This document shows, piece by piece, positions 33,009 to 37,199 of a DNA stretch of 37,199 nucleotides. Position 1 is the stretch's first letter; each line of letters starts with the position of its first letter. The DNA is from JBKEDH01 sp047975295 (GTDB taxonomy: Bacteria; Bacteroidota; Bacteroidia; Flavobacteriales; Flavobacteriaceae). The position numbers and the translations under genes are program-made. Location of the stretch: assembly GCA_047975295.1 (NCBI GenBank), contig JBKEDH010000191.1, positions 1 to 37,199 of the forward strand, read 5' to 3'. The notes beneath the pieces are model-generated. The model saw only the letters and a program-made list of their open reading frames with translations, was not told the origin of the DNA and ran no database searches.

Positions 33009-34523
33009 ATGCCAATACCTATAGTAAATTCCATCGCTTCTTGGTTTTTAAAAAAGAGATTCCACCAAATCGAGTTGTTTTTAAAATACCCCAACGAAGT
33101 ACAGAACGAATTGCTATTAAGCCTTTTAACCTTTGCTAAAGACACCGAAATAGGTAAAACTTACGATTTTGCCTCTATTAAAGATTACGATACTTTTGCT
33201 CAACGTATCCCCATAAAGAATTACGAAGGCTGGCAAGGTATTATAGACCGCTCCAGAAAAGGCGAAAGTAATTTATTTTGGCCAACTCCCATAAAGTGGT
33301 TTGCTAAATCTAGTGGTACCACCCAAGCAAAAAGCAAATTTATACCCGTAAGCCAAGAATCGTTGGAAGATTGCCATTACGCTGCCGGCAAAGATTTACT
33401 TTGTCTGTACTTAAACAATAACGAAAATGCCCAACTCTTTACGGGAAAAAGTTTACGATTGGGTGGCAGTAAAGAACTATTTAAGGAAAATGGTACCGTA
33501 TTTGGCGATTTATCTGCTATACTAATAGACAACATGCCTTTTTGGGCCGAGTTTAGCAGTACACCCAGCAGCAAGGTCTCGTTAATGAGTAATTGGGAAT
33601 ATAAAATGCAGGCCATTGTTGACGAGACCATTAAAGAAAACGTTACCAGCCTTGCCGGTGTACCTTCATGGATGCTTGTACTTTTAAACAATGTTCTGGA
33701 AACCACCGGCAAACAAAGTATCCACGATGTTTGGCCCAACTTAGAAGTTTATTTTCATGGTGGTGTAAGCTTTACACCTTATGTAGAGCAATATAAAAAG
33801 ATACTCTCCAAAAATAATTTTAGGTATTACGAGATTTACAATGCCTCTGAAGGTTTTTTTGCCATACAGGACCAAAACGATTCCAAAGACCTACTGCTTA
33901 TGCTCGATTACGGAATTTTTTACGAATTTATCCCAATGGATACTTACGGTACGAGCCAAGAACATGTTATTCCGCTAAGCGAGGTAGAAATCGATAAAAA
34001 TTATGCTATAATTATTACTACTAATGCCGGCTTATGGCGTTATAAAATTGGTGATACCATTAGGTTTACATCTTTAAATCCCTACCGCATTAAAATTTCG
34101 GGACGTACCAAACACCATATTAATGTTTTTGGAGAGGAACTGATTATCGAAAACGCCGAAAGTGCCCTAAACATGGTATGTAAAAATACAAATTCTGAAA
34201 TTATCGATTATACCGCAGCACCAATTTTTATGTCCGGAAAAGAAAAAGGAGCTCACGAATGGCTTATCGAGTTCAAGACTGCTCCAAATGATATTGTACA
34301 GTTTAACAAGCAATTGGACAACGCATTAAAATCATTAAACTCCGACTACGAAGCCAAGCGTTACAACAATATAACCTTAAACCAGCCCAAAATAAATATT
34401 GCCCGTAAAAATCTGTTTTACGATTGGCTGAAACAAAATAACAAACTTGGCGGACAGAACAAAATACCACGACTTTCCAACACAAGGGATTATATTGATG
34501 AATTGCTAAAACTACAATCTTAA
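33009..34523 (+). CDS. GH3-family acyl-adenylate/amidation enzyme
   Basis: A 504-residue protein of the GH3 family, named for plant enzymes that join amino acids to auxin or jasmonate via an acyl-adenylate. The ATP motif is FAKSSGTTQAKSKFIPVS, motif two is YNASEGFF, and motif three is LWRYKIGDTIRFTS, followed by KISGRTKHHINVFGEELI, so all nucleotide-binding parts are present. Plant GH3 proteins are about 600 residues, and bacterial ones are usually near 500. The acid and amine substrates of bacterial members are largely unknown. The gene appears alone, is divergent from DUF2797, and is followed by a MITE-like element. Confidence 0.92.
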   Translation: MPIPIVNSIASWFLKKRFHQIELFLKYPNEVQNELLLSLLTFAKDTEIGKTYDFASIKDYDTFAQRIPIKNYEGWQGIIDRSRKGESNLFWPTPIKWFAKSSGTTQAKSKFIPVSQESLEDCHYAAGKDLLCLYLNNNENAQLFTGKSLRLGGSKELFKENGTVFGDLSAILIDNMPFWAEFSSTPSSKVSLMSNWEYKMQAIVDETIKENVTSLAGVPSWMLVLLNNVLETTGKQSIHDVWPNLEVYFHGGVSFTPYVEQYKKILSKNNFRYYEIYNASEGFFAIQDQNDSKDLLLMLDYGIFYEFIPMDTYGTSQEHVIPLSEVEIDKNYAIIITTNAGLWRYKIGDTIRFTSLNPYRIKISGRTKHHINVFGEELIIENAESALNMVCKNTNSEIIDYTAAPIFMSGKEKGAHEWLIEFKTAPNDIVQFNKQLDNALKSLNSDYEAKRYNNITLNQPKINIARKNLFYDWLKQNNKLGGQNKIPRLSNTRDYIDELLKLQS

Positions 34524-34532
34524 ATTTTCATT

Positions 34533-34691
34533 GAAGTGGTTTAAACTTTTTATGTTTAAGCGAAAATTAGCCATTTTTTGGCTATTTGAAGGCTTTTTTG
34601 AGCTGCATAGAAAGGCTACGGAGTAAGAAAAAGGCAAAAAGAGCCGAAAAAGGACAATTTTTTAGCAAATAGAAAAAGTTTAAACCACTTC
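34533..34691. mobile_element. MITE-like element of about 159 bases
   Basis: GAAGTGGTTTAAACTTTTT (34533-34551) and its exact reverse complement (34673-34691) form perfect 19-bp ends. The similarity continues imperfectly inward over about 30 more bases (AAAATTAGCC against AAAATTGTCC, and TTTTTTGGCT against TTTTTCGGCT). The trinucleotide ATT occurs just outside both ends (34530-34532 and 34692-34694), a possible 3-bp target duplication. The interior is non-coding. It probably derives from a transposon by loss of the transposase. It lies between the 3' ends of two convergent genes and could also terminate both. Confidence 0.6.
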
Positions 34692-34733
34692 ATTATTTAG
34701 TACACGGAAAAAATTCTTTTTATTGGCCAGAAA

Positions 34734-37124
34734 TTAGTTTTGATTATCGAACTTATATGCCATTTTTAAAGCTACCGACGGTTTATAACCATATCGTTCC
34801 ATCGCACTAAAGTAAGCACCTTGGCTGGTTATTCGCCTTTTATTGGTATTAAAAATATTATTTCCGGAAAGTGTAAAAGTACAAGCCTCATCCCAAAACG
34901 ATTTTTTAATGGACATCGATGCATTGAAAATGGGTTTTATATGTTTTTGTGCGGTTACTGTCGGACCGCTATAGTCCATATTAATTTTAACCAAATACGC
35001 TTTAGGAAAATTAAATATATTATTCCATTTAAAATTGTGGTTAAATTGGTTCTCGGAATATTCTTCTTCAAGAAAATCAACATTCAATCTGTACATAAAC
35101 AAAGAAATACTAAGATTGGTTTCCCACCAATCGGAACATTTTAAATTTCCCATAAATTCCGATCCGGTACTATACGAATACCCTACATTTTCTGGTTTAT
35201 ACATTAATTTCCCTTCTTGATCGGCGTACGATACCTGTTCCCTTACTCCTGTCGTTTTTCTATGAAACACTTGGATACTTAAAAAATCCTTTTGGTTCCA
35301 GTCCCTTTTATACCCCAATTCATAAGCGTTAATATACGAAGGCCTGATATTGGCATTTCCTGTATAATAACTGATTATATCCGAATATTCCACCAAAGGA
35401 ACCAAATTATAATAACCGGGCCTGCTAATTCTGCGAGTATAATTAACAACCCACTGTGTCTGTTCATTTAAATTATACATTAAGTGAATACTGGGGAAAA
35501 GATTAGAAAAATTATTTTTTGACGGAATAAAAATATCCTCTCCATTGATGTCGGTATAAGCGTAATTCGATTTGGTACTTGTATTTTCCAACCGCAATCC
35601 CAGCTGATATTCAAATTTTTCCCAATTGCTTTTAAAATTCACAAAACCCGAAAATATGTGTTGTGCAAAATCGATACGCTGATTGTTTCTTTGGTACGAA
35701 AACGGTATTAATTGATTATTAGTATCAAAATATCCACTTGTTGAGCCTATTTCCGGAATATCGTCTATATCCAATTCCAATCCTGTATCGAACGATGACT
35801 TTTTGGAAATAGGAACATTATATTCTAATTTGGCATTTATTACCAGTTCGTTTTTTTCGTAATTTTCATATCCTACCTTTTCTATATTATCCACAAAGTG
35901 TTTCTCATCGTTTTTTTGCTCTTCAAAAGAACTTATATAAGTGGATATATCAATATAACTACTTATTTTATGAGTTTTTGCTTTATTAAAATTGTGGCTG
36001 TAATTTAATATTCCTCCCAAATAATGGTATTCGGTATAACGGTTAGACACAAGTTTGTAGGTTTCGATATCCTGCAATTCTTGAGTATGCACATTTGTAA
36101 TAGAAGTAACCACATTACCTTTATGCCTATTAAATTGATAGGTTTCGATAGGATTCATGGTAAACGCCAAATCTATATAATCATTATCTGTAAGATCGTA
36201 ATTAAAACCAGCTTCCATATACATGCGTGTCTGTCCATTTTTTTCATCTTGGTCAACCTGTGTCACATATTGTAAATTATCGTCTGTTACAATCTGTTCT
36301 CGCTGGGTATCTATTCGGGACCAAATACTTTTGCCTCCATTTAAATTAACATACCATCCCCATTTTTTTAATTTTTTATCTACTGAAAAATATCCCGTTA
36401 TAGCACCCAAGGTACTTGTTCTTGCATTTGCATTAACAGTATAGCCTTCTAATCTATTTTTCTTCAACAATACATTGATTATACCCGCAGTACCCTCGGA
36501 ACTATAAGCGGTTGATGGATTGGTAATAACTTCGATCTTATCGATTTGTGCGGCAGATATTTGCCTTAATTTATCGGTGCCGTTCTGCGCCGGATGCCCG
36601 TTAATATAAACTTTAAACACGCCATCGCCCCTATATTTAATATTATCGTTTACATCAACCTGTAACGATGGTACATTTGCCAATAAATCTATTGCCACAT
36701 CGGCAGAAGGAAACCCAGAAGCATTAATAACTTGGCGATCGACTTTATATTGAATTGCCGCTTTTGATGATTTCACGACAACCTCGTCCAATCCTTCTGT
36801 CTTTTCTTTTAAGCCTATGGTTTCTATATCAACTCCCGAAGCATTAACTATAATGTTTTTTTCTACATTAGCATACCCCATAAAACTAACAACTAATTGA
36901 TAAGAGCCATAAGGCACTTTTGATATTTTATATATACCCTGTTGGTTGGTTATTCCTCCAAACATATTTTTTTTAGAAGTGCCGCCTTGTCTAAGTAAAA
37001 TTTCGGCATAAGGTAAAGGCTCTTGGGTTATTCTGTCTATTATCTTACCATTCAAGGTTGCCTTTTGTGCAAAACCATAAAACATATAAAAAAATAAAAG
37101 AAATACAAGGCTGCTTCTTATCAT
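34734..37124 (-). CDS. TonB-dependent-receptor-like outer-membrane beta-barrel protein
   Basis: A protein of 796 residues from the ATG at 37124. Residues about 1-20 form a signal peptide (IRSSLVFLLFFYMFYGFAQ). About 22-105 form a carboxypeptidase-regulatory-like domain (LNGKIIDRITQEPLPYAEILLRQGG), 115-220 resemble a plug domain (VDRQVINASGFPSADVAIDLLANVPSLQVD, VYINGHPAQNG, IDKIEVITNPSTAYSSEGTAGIINVLLKK), and the rest is the beta barrel of the Bacteroidota outer-membrane barrel family 3. It lacks a SusD partner, so the substrate may be a peptide, siderophore or other ligand rather than glycans. An in-frame GTG at 37142 is rejected because it coincides with the expected transcription start. Confidence 0.9.
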   Translation of the reverse strand: MIRSSLVFLLFFYMFYGFAQKATLNGKIIDRITQEPLPYAEILLRQGGTSKKNMFGGITNQQGIYKISKVPYGSYQLVVSFMGYANVEKNIIVNASGVDIETIGLKEKTEGLDEVVVKSSKAAIQYKVDRQVINASGFPSADVAIDLLANVPSLQVDVNDNIKYRGDGVFKVYINGHPAQNGTDKLRQISAAQIDKIEVITNPSTAYSSEGTAGIINVLLKKNRLEGYTVNANARTSTLGAITGYFSVDKKLKKWGWYVNLNGGKSIWSRIDTQREQIVTDDNLQYVTQVDQDEKNGQTRMYMEAGFNYDLTDNDYIDLAFTMNPIETYQFNRHKGNVVTSITNVHTQELQDIETYKLVSNRYTEYHYLGGILNYSHNFNKAKTHKISSYIDISTYISSFEEQKNDEKHFVDNIEKVGYENYEKNELVINAKLEYNVPISKKSSFDTGLELDIDDIPEIGSTSGYFDTNNQLIPFSYQRNNQRIDFAQHIFSGFVNFKSNWEKFEYQLGLRLENTSTKSNYAYTDINGEDIFIPSKNNFSNLFPSIHLMYNLNEQTQWVVNYTRRISRPGYYNLVPLVEYSDIISYYTGNANIRPSYINAYELGYKRDWNQKDFLSIQVFHRKTTGVREQVSYADQEGKLMYKPENVGYSYSTGSEFMGNLKCSDWWETNLSISLFMYRLNVDFLEEEYSENQFNHNFKWNNIFNFPKAYLVKINMDYSGPTVTAQKHIKPIFNASMSIKKSFWDEACTFTLSGNNIFNTNKRRITSQGAYFSAMERYGYKPSVALKMAYKFDNQN

Positions 37125-37148
37125 TGCTATACAATATTTCACCTATAA

Positions 37149-37156
37149 CAAAGATA
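37149..37156 (-). promoter_or_regulatory. Candidate -7 box of the outer-membrane receptor gene
   Basis: The minus strand reads TATCTTTG, a full match to TAnnTTTG, 24 bases before the ATG at 37124. The -33 element would be at about 37175-37180 but is not obvious. Confidence 0.5.
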
Positions 37157-37199
37157 TTGCAAATAAGAAAAATAGCCCACACTAAACAGAAAAAATAAA

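Overview
The window is a chromosomal segment from a member of the Flavobacteriaceae (Bacteroidota). The evidence is the protein families present (DUF4271, DUF4292, DUF4296, DUF5687, DUF6168, an SprE/PorW-like type IX secretion lipoprotein, an AtpZ plus atpB-E-F-H-A-G cluster without atpD/atpC), AT-rich DNA, few Shine-Dalgarno sequences, and several promoters of the Bacteroidota form TAnnTTTG. It is mostly ordinary core genome on the minus strand. I see no tRNA, rRNA, CRISPR array, prophage or intact insertion sequence.

Layout. 1-6112: the 5' part of tyrS; an NAD-dependent epimerase converging on a DPM1-like glycosyltransferase / pyrC / DUF4296 operon; then DUF4271 and hemD on the plus strand. 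6163-8196: an AraC-type regulator (minus) faces a 509-base intergenic region and a small secreted protein gene (plus). That intergenic region holds two near-identical promoter/activator blocks exactly 308 bases apart. The first drives a probable ~140-nt small RNA ending in a strong terminator; the second drives the secreted protein gene. 8194-10448: enoyl-CoA hydratase and an NtrY-like histidine kinase. 10701-17221: a cell-envelope block with an EnvC-like protein, DUF4292 lipoprotein, TPR protein, sugar nucleotidyltransferase, dUTPase and a polysaccharide flippase, interrupted by a MITE-like palindrome. 17324-17785: a lipoprotein of unknown role.

17895-25494: the F-type ATP synthase cluster. 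Transcribed on the minus strand it reads bactofilin, AtpZ, DUF6168, atpB, atpE, atpF, atpH, an unrelated secreted protein of 483 residues, atpA, atpG. A canonical promoter precedes atpB, a 16-bp perfect stem-loop lies between atpE and atpF, and an intrinsic terminator follows atpG. Upstream, 25510-28071 encodes the SprE/PorW-like lipoprotein. 28228-30829: a DUF2059 / DUF5687 / ABC-ATPase export operon. 31095-34523: a PaaE-like flavin/2Fe-2S reductase, DUF2797, and a GH3-family acyl-adenylate enzyme, followed by a second MITE-like element. 34734-37124: an outer-membrane beta-barrel receptor.

The most promising unexplained items are the AraC / small RNA / secreted protein module with duplicated activator sites, and the secreted-protein gene wedged between atpH and atpA. 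Also worth checking are the atpE-atpF stem-loop and the two small inverted-repeat elements. All protein identities come from reading motifs and remembered families; no search was run.
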